The notes under the pieces were generated by a model. That model had not been told where the DNA came from. It saw only the letters and a list, made by a program, of their open reading frames with translations, and ran no database searches. This document shows positions 52,476-61,857 of a DNA stretch of 64,000 nucleotides, piece by piece. This DNA is from Ignavibacteriales bacterium (GTDB taxonomy: Bacteria > Bacteroidota > Ignavibacteria > Ignavibacteriales > Ignavibacteriaceae). The stretch is from the NCBI GenBank assembly GCA_016707285.1, contig JADJIA010000007.1, positions 62,001-126,000 on the forward strand, given 5' to 3'. Numbering within the stretch: the stretch's first letter is position 1; each line of letters opens with the position of its first letter. The translations under genes and the position numbers were made by a program.

Positions 52476-53675
52476 ATGACACCAGAAGTTATAAAACCGG
52501 CAGTTAGAACCGAGAAAATTACCTACGCAATCAGGGACATCCTGTTAGTGGCAGACGAAGTTGCAAAGACGGGCAAAGAGATGCTTTATCTGAATATTGG
52601 CGATCCCAATATTTATGATTTTGAGCCACCCCGCCACCTAATTGAAGCATCTTATGATGCGATGTTACGGAACAAAAACGGTTACGCTCCTTCTTCGGGA
52701 ATAAAAGATGCCGTTGAGGCAATCAGAAATGAAGCCGGAAGAAAAGGAATCAAAAACATCCACGATGTGTTTGTAACCCATGGAGCCAGCGAAGCGATTG
52801 ACATTTGTCTCACAGCTTTGGTAAACGATGGTGAGAATGTACTCACACCAACCCCCGGGTATCCACTTTATACTGCGATTTCAGCGAAATTGTCCGCATA
52901 TGAAAATCCATATTACCTCGATGAATCAAACGGCTGGCAGCCTGATATCGAAGATATTAAAAAGAAAATCAACAGTAAAACAAAAGCAATAGTGTTGATT
53001 AACCCAAATAATCCAACGGGTTCACTTTATAAAAAAGAGATTCTTGAAGAGATCATCAAACTTGCAGAAGAGAACAATCTGGTGATTTTTGCCGATGAAA
53101 TTTATGACAAACTCCTGTTCGACGGACAAAAACATATCTCGATTGCATCATTAAATTCAGAAGTTCCCTGCATCACTTTTGGTGGATTATCCAAAAACTA
53201 CATGGTTCCCGGTTTCAGAATTGGTTGGGGTGTAATTAGTGGAAATGAAGCAAAACTTAAAGACTATTTAAGCGCGATCAACAGAATTCTCCGTTCAAGA
53301 CTTTCGGCAAATCATCCTGAACAATATGGTATTAAAATAGCTCTTGAAGGTGATCAGACACATCTTGTTGAAGCAATGAAAAAACTTCAAGTGAGAAGAG
53401 ACATTACATTTGAAATGTTGAACAAGGTTGAAGGAATCAGTTGCGTAAAACCCGAAGGTGCGTTTTATGCTTTCCCCAAAATTGAGATTGACAAACCTGA
53501 TATCGAATTTGTTTCAGGCTTGATAAAAGAGACCGGAGTTGTGGTTGTTCACGGTAGTGGATTTGGACAAGTGCCGGGGACACATCACTTCAGAGTGGTT
53601 TTCCTTCCGAATGATGAAATTCTCAGAAAAGCTTATCAAAAGATTGGTGATTTTTATAAAAAATTTACAGCCTGA
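52476..53675 (+). CDS. Class I PLP aminotransferase (alanine/aspartate type)
   Basis: A 399-residue fold-type I aminotransferase. It has LYLNIGDPNIYDFEPP, GYAPSSGIKDAVEAI, the PLP-phosphate and ring contacts VTHGASEAIDICL, INPNNPTGSLY, the Asp/Tyr motif IFADEIYDKLLFDG, and the Schiff-base Lys in FGGLSKNYMVPGFRIGWG. Overall it resembles the AlaA-type alanine aminotransferases more than aspartate aminotransferases, but the substrate is not certain. It is monocistronic, after a repeat-filled gap on the left and a 130-nt gap before the M16 peptidase gene on the right. Confidence 0.85.
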   Translation: MTPEVIKPAVRTEKITYAIRDILLVADEVAKTGKEMLYLNIGDPNIYDFEPPRHLIEASYDAMLRNKNGYAPSSGIKDAVEAIRNEAGRKGIKNIHDVFVTHGASEAIDICLTALVNDGENVLTPTPGYPLYTAISAKLSAYENPYYLDESNGWQPDIEDIKKKINSKTKAIVLINPNNPTGSLYKKEILEEIIKLAEENNLVIFADEIYDKLLFDGQKHISIASLNSEVPCITFGGLSKNYMVPGFRIGWGVISGNEAKLKDYLSAINRILRSRLSANHPEQYGIKIALEGDQTHLVEAMKKLQVRRDITFEMLNKVEGISCVKPEGAFYAFPKIEIDKPDIEFVSGLIKETGVVVVHGSGFGQVPGTHHFRVVFLPNDEILRKAYQKIGDFYKKFTA

Positions 53676-53805
53676 AATTTTTCGTAAAAAGCCGATTATA
53701 ACCATTTAAAGCAGATTTTGCGGGTGATAACTTCGCCCGCAGTTTGCTTAAAGTCTTTAATATATCTATATTTAAAGTTTGATTTATTCTACTTAACGGA
53801 TATTT

Positions 53806-55057
53806 TTGAATAACATAAATATTTCCACATTACCCGGCGGCACGATTGTTGTCTCCGAGCATGTACCTTATGTCCAGTCATTTTCACTTGGATTTTGGTA
53901 CAACACGGGATCATGCGACGAAACCCCTGAAACAAGCGGTATTTCGCATTTTCTCGAACATATGCTTTTTAAAGGAACCAAACGCCGCTCAGCTAAAAAA
54001 ATCTCTGATGAGATTGAATCACTTGGCGGTTATATAAATGCTTTTACAGCGAAAGAACACACTTGTTATTATGCAAGGGGGATGGCTTCCAATTTTGGAA
54101 AAACATTTGATGTTATAGCCGATATGATCCAATATCCACTCTTAAAAGAGAAGGATATTAAAAATGAGATCGGCGTAATCATGGATGAATTAAACGATCT
54201 CAACGACAATCCTGATGAGTTGGTGTTTGACAAGTTTGAAGAATTGGTTTTCCCGGGGCTTCCTCTCGGATATCCGATTTTGGGTTCCGAGTCGAATGTT
54301 TCCTCATTTAACAGGGAGATGGTGGTATCACATTTTAACCATCATTACACCAAAAGGAATCTTTTGATTTCTGCATCGGGAAATATAAAGCATGAGCAGC
54401 TTATAAAACTGGCTGAAAAATATATTAAAAAAAGAGACTGTTTCGGCTGTAATTGAGCGTCAATATGAATGTGAAGTGGTTGGATCAGAACATTATATCG
54501 CAAAAGAAACCGAACAGGTTTACAGCATTCTCGGCACCAAAAGTGTCGGTTACAACAGTGGCCAAAGACTGCCTCTTAATCTTCTTTCCCTCATATTGGG
54601 AGAAGGCACAAGCAGCAGACTTTACCAAAACATCAGGGAAAAACTTGGTATTACATACCAAATCAACAGTTTCATCAATTTTTATCGTGATGCTTCATCG
54701 TTTGGAATCTATTTTTCCACAAACACGGGCAGCTTCGACAAAGCGATGAAAAACATTGAAAAAGAACTCACCCGTTTCAGAGAAAAAGGGATCAACGAAC
54801 GGGAATTAAAAAGAGCCAAAGAGTATCTGAAAGGGAGTATCCTGCTCTCACTCGAAAGCACTTCAAACAGAATGATCAGGATGGCTAATCTGATCTTGAA
54901 CCACGGCAGGATAATTCCTGTTGAAGAGGTGATCGGGAAGATTGATGCCGTCTCGGCAGATGAAATCAAAGTTCTTGCGGAAGAACTGCTGAGATTTGAA
55001 AATTTTACAAAAGTATTTATTAAACCGCAAACCAAACTGATAACTACCGCAGCATAG
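53806..55057 (+). pseudogene. M16 family zinc peptidase split by a +1 frame change in a run of seven A
   Basis: One M16B (mitochondrial-processing-peptidase-like) gene of about 416 codons in two frames. Part 1 (TTG at 53806 to 54456) has the inverted zinc motif HFLEHMLFKGT with further ligand EIGVIMDEL, and reads to YIKKRDCFGCN and a stop. Removing one A from the seven at 54427-54433 restores KKETVSAVIERQYE and joins part 2 (to 55057): YSILGTKSVGYNSGQRLPLN, ILGEGTSSRLYQNIREKLG with the conserved RxxxE, and YLKGSILLSLES. All catalytic elements are intact apart from the shift. A base-calling error or transcriptional slippage could leave a working enzyme. It precedes nuoG by 12 nt. Confidence 0.8.
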
Positions 55058-55069
55058 GAGAAGGACTGA

Positions 55070-56740
55070 ATGGGAAAGTTTATTTTGGACGGACAAGAGA
55101 TAGGTTTTAAGCCGGGCCAAACAATTATTGAGGCGGCAAAGGAAGTGGGAGTGGAGATTCCCCATTTTTGTTGGCACCCCTCGTTAAGTGTTTCCGGTAA
55201 CTGTCGTGTTTGTTTAGTTGAAGTTGAAAAGATGCCGAAGCTTGCAATTGCATGTGCTACACAAGCCTCGGAAGGAATGGTTGTACATACCGAATCGACG
55301 CGAGCTCTTTCAGCCCGTCAGGCGGTTATGGAGTTCCTTCTCATAAATCACCCGTTAGATTGTCCAATATGTGACGAAGCAGGTGAATGTAAACTTCAGG
55401 ACTATACTTTTAGCCACAGCGTTGGCGAGAGCCGTTTCACAGAAGAAAAACAACATAAAGAAAAAAGGGTTCCTTTGGGACCTCATGTAATGTTCGACGG
55501 TGATCGTTGTATCTCCTGTTCCCGTTGTATCCGTTTTTGTGATGAAATCGCGGGTGAATCCGAGCTCACATTTGTGAACAGAGGTGACCGTGTTACGATT
55601 CAAACCTTCCCCGGAAAAGAACTTAAAAATCCATATTCCCTTTGTGTTACAGATATTTGTCCCGTGGGTGCATTAACAAACCGTGATTTCCGGTTTAAAG
55701 CCCGCGTTTGGGACATGTCGAACACTGCATCTGTTTGCCCCGGTTGTGCTCGTGGGTGTAATATTGATGTTTGGGTGAGGAGTAATGAAATATTGCGTTT
55801 AACTCCCCGTCAAAACGATGAAGTGAACAGTTATTGGATGTGTGATGAAGGAAGACTCAACACCTGGAAACATGTAAATGCCGGCGACAGAGTTGATTGT
55901 CCACATATCAGACGCGATGAGGGATTAAGCAAAGCAACCTGGGATGAAATCTATTCAAAAGCTTCGGCGGAACTTCACAGTTTTAGTTCCGGTGAAATAG
56001 CTTTCATTGGCTCCGCAACTTCGACTGTTGAAGACAACCATCTCCTTTCAAAACTTGCGAGTCATCTCCATTGCAAAAATATCGATTTTCCAAGGCATAT
56101 TGTTCCGGGAAGTGGTGATAAAATTCTTCGCAGAGAGGACAAAACACCAAATGCAGCAGGAGCACTTGCTGCAGGAATTTCCCCCGTTAAAGACGGACTT
56201 GGATTTGAAGAAATAATGGTTGCAATAAAATCACACAAAATTAAAGCTCTTGTTGTGGTTGAAGAAGACATTGCAGCAATGGATGAAAAATATGTTTCTG
56301 CACTGAAACAACTTCAGCTTCTTGTCGTGTTGGCTTCAAACTTTAATGCAACAACAGAGTTGGCACATATCGTTATACCGGCAGCCACCTGGACAGAAAA
56401 AAATGGCGTCTTCATCAATTTTGAAGGAAGAGCCCAGAGAATTCGTCCCGCAGTGGCTACTGAACAGATGGACAGAAGTCTTGATGGATTTAGCATGAGC
56501 CGATTAGATAAATTTGGTACCAAATTTGACCGTTGGGGCAACTACAAGAAATATGACGCTCGTCCGGCATGGAGAATATTTTTAGATCTTGGGCATCTGC
56601 TTGGACTAAAAGCCAAATTCGAACTTGCAGAGGATGTTTGGGAAGATTTCACGAAACATTCACCCGGATTTCACGGAATCACATACGATGATCTTGGTGA
56701 AACGGGACTCACAGTAAAAAAAGAACTACATAAAGTTTAA
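55070..56740 (+). CDS. nuoG: NADH-quinone oxidoreductase subunit G, short form
   Basis: A 556-residue complex I Fe-S subunit. The N-terminal 2Fe-2S domain has HFCWHPSL and NCRVCLVEVE. The His-Cys 4Fe-4S region has NHPLDCPICDEAGECKLQ. Ferredoxin-like clusters follow at CISCSRCIRFCDE and DICPVGAL, and an extra N7-type site appears as CPGCARGC ... WMCDEGR. The C-terminal molybdopterin-like domain is much shortened (556 against roughly 700-900 residues in long NuoG). It is followed by nuoH and nuoI, without other nuo genes here. Subunits E, F and the membrane arm J-N must be elsewhere if the complex is complete. Confidence 0.9.
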   Translation: MGKFILDGQEIGFKPGQTIIEAAKEVGVEIPHFCWHPSLSVSGNCRVCLVEVEKMPKLAIACATQASEGMVVHTESTRALSARQAVMEFLLINHPLDCPICDEAGECKLQDYTFSHSVGESRFTEEKQHKEKRVPLGPHVMFDGDRCISCSRCIRFCDEIAGESELTFVNRGDRVTIQTFPGKELKNPYSLCVTDICPVGALTNRDFRFKARVWDMSNTASVCPGCARGCNIDVWVRSNEILRLTPRQNDEVNSYWMCDEGRLNTWKHVNAGDRVDCPHIRRDEGLSKATWDEIYSKASAELHSFSSGEIAFIGSATSTVEDNHLLSKLASHLHCKNIDFPRHIVPGSGDKILRREDKTPNAAGALAAGISPVKDGLGFEEIMVAIKSHKIKALVVVEEDIAAMDEKYVSALKQLQLLVVLASNFNATTELAHIVIPAATWTEKNGVFINFEGRAQRIRPAVATEQMDRSLDGFSMSRLDKFGTKFDRWGNYKKYDARPAWRIFLDLGHLLGLKAKFELAEDVWEDFTKHSPGFHGITYDDLGETGLTVKKELHKV

Positions 56741-56756
56741 CGGAGATATCTGATAA

Positions 56757-57788
56757 ATGGAATCTTTGATCATTGCAGGCATAGCGTTAGTGAAGGTGCT
56801 TATCCTTGCCAATATTATCCTGCTTACGGTTTCGTATCTTGTTTATTTTGAACGAAAGATTTCTGCATGGGCGCAGAGCAGGGTTGGTCCAAACAGAGTT
56901 GGATACGCCGGTTTATTGCAGCCATTTGCAGATGTTTTTAAACTTTTGCTCAAAGAGGATATAGTCCCCGATCAGGCAAATAAACCGATTCACACACTTG
57001 CTCCTTTTCTTGCTTTGTTTGTGGCGTTTACAACCTATGCCGTGATTCCATGGGGACCTGATGTTACAATATTTGGCAGAGTAATCGAACTATCAGTAGT
57101 GCCAAATATTAATGCCGGAATCCTGTATGTTCTTGCGTTAACTTCAATTGGAGTTTATGCGATAACACTCTCGGGCTGGTCATCGGGATCAAAATATTCG
57201 CTCCTTGGCGGGGTAAGGGCATCTGCTCAGATGATTTCTTACGAAATTTCGATGGGATTTTCAGTTGCGGGAGTTCTTATTTTTTCACAATCCCTTCTTC
57301 CATCTGAAATTGTTAAATCGCAGAGTGGTTTGATGTGGAATGCATTTCTTCAACCGATTGGATTTATAACATTTGTAACAGCGGCTTTTGCCGAGACAAA
57401 CAGACTTCCATTCGATTTGCCTGAAGCTGAACCTGAACTGGTTGGTGGTTTCCATACCGAATATTCCAGTATGAAATTTGCAGCATTTTTCCTTGCTGAA
57501 TATGCAAACATGATGATAGCCTCGGCTCTCATAGTTACTCTTTATCTGGGTGGCTGGCAGGTGCCTTATCTTGAAAAGCTTGGTCTTTCCGCAGGTTGGG
57601 AAGCGATTATTCAAGTGGCTGCATTCTTCACAAAACTTGTCTTTTTAATGTTCTTTTTCATCTGGGTAAGATGGAGTATCCCCCGTTTCAGGTATGACCA
57701 ATTGATGGATATCGGTTGGAAAGTTATGTTCCCGCTGGCTCTTTTGAATGTGATTTGGGCAGCAGTATTAGCAATGCTTATTAAGTAG
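56757..57788 (+). CDS. nuoH: NADH-quinone oxidoreductase subunit H
   Basis: A 343-residue membrane subunit forming the quinone-binding joint of complex I. Signatures: YFERKISAWAQSRVGPNRVGYAG near residue 30 and AFAETNRLPFDLPEAEPELVGGFHTEYSSM near residue 220. It has eight or nine hydrophobic helices. It lies 16 nt after nuoG and 10 nt before nuoI. Confidence 0.95.
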   Translation: MESLIIAGIALVKVLILANIILLTVSYLVYFERKISAWAQSRVGPNRVGYAGLLQPFADVFKLLLKEDIVPDQANKPIHTLAPFLALFVAFTTYAVIPWGPDVTIFGRVIELSVVPNINAGILYVLALTSIGVYAITLSGWSSGSKYSLLGGVRASAQMISYEISMGFSVAGVLIFSQSLLPSEIVKSQSGLMWNAFLQPIGFITFVTAAFAETNRLPFDLPEAEPELVGGFHTEYSSMKFAAFFLAEYANMMIASALIVTLYLGGWQVPYLEKLGLSAGWEAIIQVAAFFTKLVFLMFFFIWVRWSIPRFRYDQLMDIGWKVMFPLALLNVIWAAVLAMLIK

Positions 57789-57798
57789 GAGATTCGAT

Positions 57799-58293
57799 AT
57801 GGCAGTTAAGAAACGGATGAAAGATTTTACATTGATGGAGAAGATTTATCTCCCGTCAATAGTAGCAGGATTGGGCATAACCCTTCAAAATATGTTCAAA
57901 CCAAAATATACGATGGAATACCCTGAAGTAAAGTTTATGCCTTCAGGTCATTACCGCGGACGACCTGTTTTGGTTCAGGAAGAAGATGGTGGTGAAAGAT
58001 GTGTTGCGTGTGGACTTTGTTCGAGGGTTTGTCCCGCACTTGCCATCGATATTCAGGCAGCCGAGACTGAAAAAGAGAAGGAACGCTATCCTGAAAGATT
58101 TGAAATAAACATGCTGCGTTGTATCTTTTGTGGTCTCTGCGAAGAAGTTTGTCCGGAAGAAGCAATCGTAATGAGCAAAGAGTATGAGATTGCCTTCACC
58201 AACCGTCAGGATGCAATCTACGGTAAAGACAAACTCTTAACCCCAATCGCCGACCTTCAGGAAAGAATTGAGTTCCTTAGAGGCAATAAATAA
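57799..58293 (+). CDS. nuoI: NADH-quinone oxidoreductase subunit I
   Basis: A 164-residue ferredoxin-type subunit carrying clusters N6a and N6b. Two CxxCxxCxxxCP motifs are seen: CVACGLCSRVCPALAI near residue 70 and CIFCGLCEEVCPEEAI near residue 113. The N terminus includes the family stretch YTMEYPEVKFMPSGHYRGRP. It ends the nuoGHI operon, and a terminator follows. Confidence 0.95.
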   Translation: MAVKKRMKDFTLMEKIYLPSIVAGLGITLQNMFKPKYTMEYPEVKFMPSGHYRGRPVLVQEEDGGERCVACGLCSRVCPALAIDIQAAETEKEKERYPERFEINMLRCIFCGLCEEVCPEEAIVMSKEYEIAFTNRQDAIYGKDKLLTPIADLQERIEFLRGNK

Positions 58294-58352
58294 TTATTAA
58301 TTATTAATTATAAGGTATTAAAACCTGCTAAAGCATACAGAAATATAAAATT

Positions 58353-58385
58353 AAAGCCCGTGAAGATTTTCCTCACGGGCTTTTT
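58353..58385. terminator. Terminator between nuoI and the TonB receptor gene
   Basis: AAAGCCCGTGA / TCACGGGCTTT stem with a 9-nt loop and five T, between convergent genes; it can serve both strands. Confidence 0.85.
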
Positions 58386-58440
58386 ACTTTAGTGGAATAT
58401 TTCCTCGAAAAGCTAATACCTAATATTTAATAATTAATAT

Positions 58441-60732
58441 TTAGAAATTGTAATTAGCTCGAATAAAGATGTTTCTTCCGGGTTCGGCTTTAACGAGACC
58501 TCTGTTTGTTGAGAGGTGGCTGAGATAAAGACGATCCAAAATATTTTCAACTCCGAGGGTAAATACTAATTCACCATAAGCAATTTTTACAGGCTTGATG
58601 TTTATCATCATGTTCACGAGGCTGTATCCGCCTGTCCTTTTTTCTGAGGGGGCAACTTTGTTTTGATCCATCACGCCCTCAATTTCAAGGGAGATATCCA
58701 CATACTCGTGAGCTTTTGCTCTGAGACCCAGGGTTCCATTATCGCCGGGCATAAAAGGGAGGTCTTCGGTCTTTTTCGTGTCTTCGCCTCTTACAATTGA
58801 GCCTCTTCCATAGAGAATTAAATCTTTGATAATATGGAGTTCAAACGCAAGGTCGAGACCGTAAATCTTTGCAGAACCAAAATTCACCATCTGTGTTGCA
58901 GGGCGGTTTTGATAAGTAAAACCGGGGGTTTCAACAACCATGTTTGTGAGCGTATTCAGGAAAAAATTGATTTTCCACATTGCGCTGTTTGAATAATACC
59001 TGTATCCAAAATCATAAAACCATCCTTCTTCGGGCTCAAGGGCGGGATCACCAAGTTTAACAAGTCCACCAAGATCGAGAAACTGGAATCGCTCTTCCAA
59101 CGACGGGGCTCTGAATGATTTGCCAAAATTGAAGGTGATATGGTGATCTTTTGTCAATTTATAGAGTGAGGCTATGTTCAGGCTCCATGAATAGTTGTTT
59201 TCATCCCTTGCTGACCAAAGAAGTTTTCTTCCGGGAGGGTTGTTGTTTACTACACCTCTCACTTCAACAAAATCAGGGTTGTAAGAATCGTGACTTGTAA
59301 CATTTATATAGTCGAATCTTCCGCCAATGGCAACATTAAGATTTTTCGTCAAATTGTCAATTTCATTTTGGAAGAAGAAGCCCATACTTTTAAATTTAGA
59401 AAGTGGAACGGGTCTTTCATGGATAATCGAATCCTTTTTTGCATTGAGAATCCGTTGTCTTTTACTGTCCATTTCTCTTTGCCATGCATCAAGTCCAAAA
59501 ACAAATCTGTAGTTTGGAGAAAAAACCCAGTTGCTGGTCAACTGAATTCCATCACTTGTGTGGTCGGCGGCAGGAAGCAGTCGTGCGGTGGGCATAACCA
59601 CTTCAGCATCACGGACTATCAACTGATGGAAATATTTTACACTGATATTTGAAATCAAAGGGGAGATGTCGTTTATTTTATACTCGGCTGAAATAAGTTC
59701 TCTTTTTTGAACAGGATACCTTGCAATTGCAGCAGCCGCAAAAGCAGAACCGCCGGGTAAACCGATATCAACTCCTTCATATCGCTGATAATTTAACTCG
59801 AGCTCGTGATTGTCAAATGGCTTAAAGCCGAGGGCTCCTGTGAAACTGTTATCATGATAGTGGCTGTTTGTAATAATTCCGTCAGGAGTTTCGGTGGCTG
59901 AAGCGCCTCTGAACGAACCTCTAACCTTAACAAACCAGTTGGAAGAGCCTGTGTTAAAGAACAGACTTGTTCCTGCTCCTTTATTCACGCTGTTGTAGTA
60001 ATTCCCAAAGGAGCCTGTGTAATAAAAGTTGTTGCGGAATTTTCTGTTTTGAGTAATCACATTTACGATTCCACCCAATGCGCCTGTTCCATACATCGAT
60101 GAAGCAGCTCCTTTAATCATCTCAACCCGTTCTATATCAAACTGATCTATTAATGACAACCTTGCACTCAATTCAGTGGCTGTTTCAACTCTTACACCGT
60201 CAACCATCAATACAATTCCTGTCCCTCTGATACCGCGAACGGAAATATCGGTTGCCCAGATTCCATCCCTCGACATCGAAACCCCCGGCTCTTCAGAAAG
60301 ATACTCGGCAATGCTAAGTTTACTTTCGAGTTCAAAATCCTCTCTTGAGATAATCCCGAGAGGATACGGTGATTCTTGAAGGGAAGAAACATACCTCGGA
60401 CTTGTAACAGTCACCTCACCGAGGTGGATTGAAACAGGTGTAAGCGAGACATCAAATCCCATCATATTAGCTCCGGTTACCGTTATTTCAGCCGTAACTG
60501 GAGAGTAACCTGTAAAAAGAAATTTTAAAGTATAGTTGGGGGCGGTGGGGAGAGTAATTTCATAATTGCCATCTTTGTCTGAAAAGGTGGACTTTTGGAA
60601 GTTAACCGAATAAACCATTACATTTTCGATAACTTTTCCTGTATTTTCTTCGTGTATTTTGCCTGAGATCTTAACATTCTGACCAAAAGTCATGAGTGAA
60701 AGAAGTAGAAACACTACTAAATTCCTGATCAT
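58441..60732 (-). CDS. TonB-dependent outer-membrane receptor
   Basis: A 763-residue receptor. A signal peptide (LVVFLLLSLMTFGQ) leads to a carboxypeptidase-regulatory-like domain at about residues 20-105 (ISGKIHEENTGKVIENVMVY), normal in Bacteroidetes-type receptors. The TonB-dependent plug follows (EVTVTSPRY, FELESKLSIAEYLSEEPGV, IRGTGIVLMVDGVRVETA, VEMIKGAASSMYGTGALGGIVNVIT). The beta-barrel ends in the terminal strand IFIRANYNF. It has no SusD partner, so uptake of iron complexes, cobalamin or another small molecule is more likely than of large glycans; the substrate is not evident. Upstream lies the 8-bp repeat array. Confidence 0.9.
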   Translation of the reverse strand: MIRNLVVFLLLSLMTFGQNVKISGKIHEENTGKVIENVMVYSVNFQKSTFSDKDGNYEITLPTAPNYTLKFLFTGYSPVTAEITVTGANMMGFDVSLTPVSIHLGEVTVTSPRYVSSLQESPYPLGIISREDFELESKLSIAEYLSEEPGVSMSRDGIWATDISVRGIRGTGIVLMVDGVRVETATELSARLSLIDQFDIERVEMIKGAASSMYGTGALGGIVNVITQNRKFRNNFYYTGSFGNYYNSVNKGAGTSLFFNTGSSNWFVKVRGSFRGASATETPDGIITNSHYHDNSFTGALGFKPFDNHELELNYQRYEGVDIGLPGGSAFAAAAIARYPVQKRELISAEYKINDISPLISNISVKYFHQLIVRDAEVVMPTARLLPAADHTSDGIQLTSNWVFSPNYRFVFGLDAWQREMDSKRQRILNAKKDSIIHERPVPLSKFKSMGFFFQNEIDNLTKNLNVAIGGRFDYINVTSHDSYNPDFVEVRGVVNNNPPGRKLLWSARDENNYSWSLNIASLYKLTKDHHITFNFGKSFRAPSLEERFQFLDLGGLVKLGDPALEPEEGWFYDFGYRYYSNSAMWKINFFLNTLTNMVVETPGFTYQNRPATQMVNFGSAKIYGLDLAFELHIIKDLILYGRGSIVRGEDTKKTEDLPFMPGDNGTLGLRAKAHEYVDISLEIEGVMDQNKVAPSEKRTGGYSLVNMMINIKPVKIAYGELVFTLGVENILDRLYLSHLSTNRGLVKAEPGRNIFIRANYNF

Positions 60733-60811
60733 TGTATCTTACCAATTTTATTAAAAGTAACATCTATATATAAGAAAAGGTATAAATATAACCAAATCTC
60801 TCCGGAACTGC

Positions 60812-60939
60812 AGAACCTCGGAACCTCGGAACCTCGGAACCTCGGAACCTCGGAACCTCGGAACCTCAGAACCTCGGAACCTCAGAACCTCGGAACCTCA
60901 GAACCTCAGAACCTCAGAACCTCAGAACCTCAGAACCTC
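60812..60939 (+). repeat. Tandem array of 16 copies of an 8-bp unit
   Basis: The unit is GGAACCTC or AGAACCTC. In order, copy 1 begins with A, copies 2-7 with G, 8-11 alternate A/G, and 12-16 begin with A. It lies between the divergent TonB-receptor and LytTR genes, about 80 nt before the receptor start. Confidence 0.95.
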
Positions 60940-60959
60940 AGTACACAGAACTTTAGAAC

Positions 60960-61049
60960 TCTGAAGTACTGAAGTTCCGAATCTCTGAAATACTGAAGTT
61001 CCGAATCTCTGAAGTACTGAAGTTCCGAATCTCTGGAGTACTGAAGTTC
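60960..61049. repeat. 24-bp tandem array, 3.75 copies, an inverted higher-order form of the 8-bp unit
   Basis: The unit TCTGAAGTACTGAAGTTCCGAATC reads, on the other strand, as three 8-mers: GATTCGGA-frame words GGAACTTC, AGTACTTC and AGAGATTC. So this array belongs to the same family as the GGAACCTC array at 60812-60939 but points the opposite way. Confidence 0.85.
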
Positions 61050-61071
61050 AAAAGAAAATCACAGTCTTTTT

Positions 61072-61101
61072 TTGTAAAAATGACTAAATTCGCTATCTTG
61101 A
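61072..61101 (+). promoter_or_regulatory. Possible promoter of the LytTR regulator gene
   Basis: TTG at 61072-61074, 19 nt, then TATCTTGA at 61094-61101, close to the Bacteroidetes pattern TTG-N19-21-TAnnTTTG. It lies just past the repeat arrays and about 50 nt before the ATG. Confidence 0.5.
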
Positions 61102-61153
61102 CTTTAAGATTTATCCGGATATCAAATAAATCCAAAAACCCCATTAAACGAAA

Positions 61154-61843
61154 ATGCGAATGAACTGTTTAATTGTTGATGACGAAGAGATTTCAAGAAA
61201 AATTCTTGAACGGTTTGTTGCACAAACGGACTCATTGAAGCTTGCCGGATCGTGTGAAAACGCAATCGACGCTGTTAATATATTAAAAACCAAAGATGTT
61301 GATCTTATTTTTTTAGATATCGAGATGCCTGAAATGACAGGTATTGAATTGATAGAAACATTAAAAGTAAACCCTCAGATTATATTTGTTACTGCAAAAG
61401 AAGATTATGCAGTTGAAGCTTTTGAGCATAATGTTACCGATTATTTGTTAAAACCGTTAACTTATGCAAGATTTCTAAAATCCGTGAACAAAGCACAAGA
61501 TAATATTAAACAGCATCTTTCTGCTGTCTCCCCGGGTTATATATTTATCAAAGTTGAATCAAGGCTGCTTCGTCTGAATCTTTCCGATATCGATTATGTG
61601 GAAGCTCACGGCGACTATATTCAACTTCATACTAAAAGTGGTAAACATATGATCTACTCTACAATGAAGCATATTGAAGCGAATCTTCCGAGGGAAGAAT
61701 TTACACGGGTTCACCGCTCATTCATCGTCAGAATGGATAGAATTGCCGATATAACCGAACATAATTTAATGATCGACAAACATATCATTCCAATCGGGGC
61801 GATGTATAAAAACGATCTGCTGAAAAAACTTAATATTTTATAA
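61154..61843 (+). CDS. LytTR-type response regulator
   Basis: A 229-residue DNA-binding response regulator. The receiver (residues 1-120) has LIVDDEEISRKIL, LIFLDIEMPEMTGIEL with the phospho-acceptor Asp near residue 55, FVTAKEDYAVEAFE and the Lys in DYLLKPL. The LytTR domain (about 130-229) has IFIKVESRLLRLNLSDIDYV, EAHGDYIQLHT, EFTRVHRSFIVRMDRI and IPIGAMYKNDL. No sensor kinase gene is adjacent, although LytS-type partners are usual. The esterase gene follows after 14 nt, probably in the same transcript. Confidence 0.92.
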   Translation: MRMNCLIVDDEEISRKILERFVAQTDSLKLAGSCENAIDAVNILKTKDVDLIFLDIEMPEMTGIELIETLKVNPQIIFVTAKEDYAVEAFEHNVTDYLLKPLTYARFLKSVNKAQDNIKQHLSAVSPGYIFIKVESRLLRLNLSDIDYVEAHGDYIQLHTKSGKHMIYSTMKHIEANLPREEFTRVHRSFIVRMDRIADITEHNLMIDKHIIPIGAMYKNDLLKKLNIL

Positions 61844-61857
61844 CAAAGGAAATTTAA

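Noticed and set aside
54420..54440. Programmed frameshift of the dnaX type in the M16 gene
   Set aside because: The run of A is suggestive, but the needed shift is +1 rather than -1 and no stimulatory hairpin or upstream Shine-Dalgarno is obvious; error or mutation is simpler.
60812..60939. Possible origin-type iteron array
   Set aside because: The unit is 8 bp with no DnaA-box match and no replication gene nearby; it fits a simple microsatellite-like expansion.
60953..61144. Minus-strand frame with repeated NFSTSEIR units
   Set aside because: The repeats are only the 24-bp array read in a frame that happens to be open; 24 is a multiple of three. There is no RBS or recognised fold.
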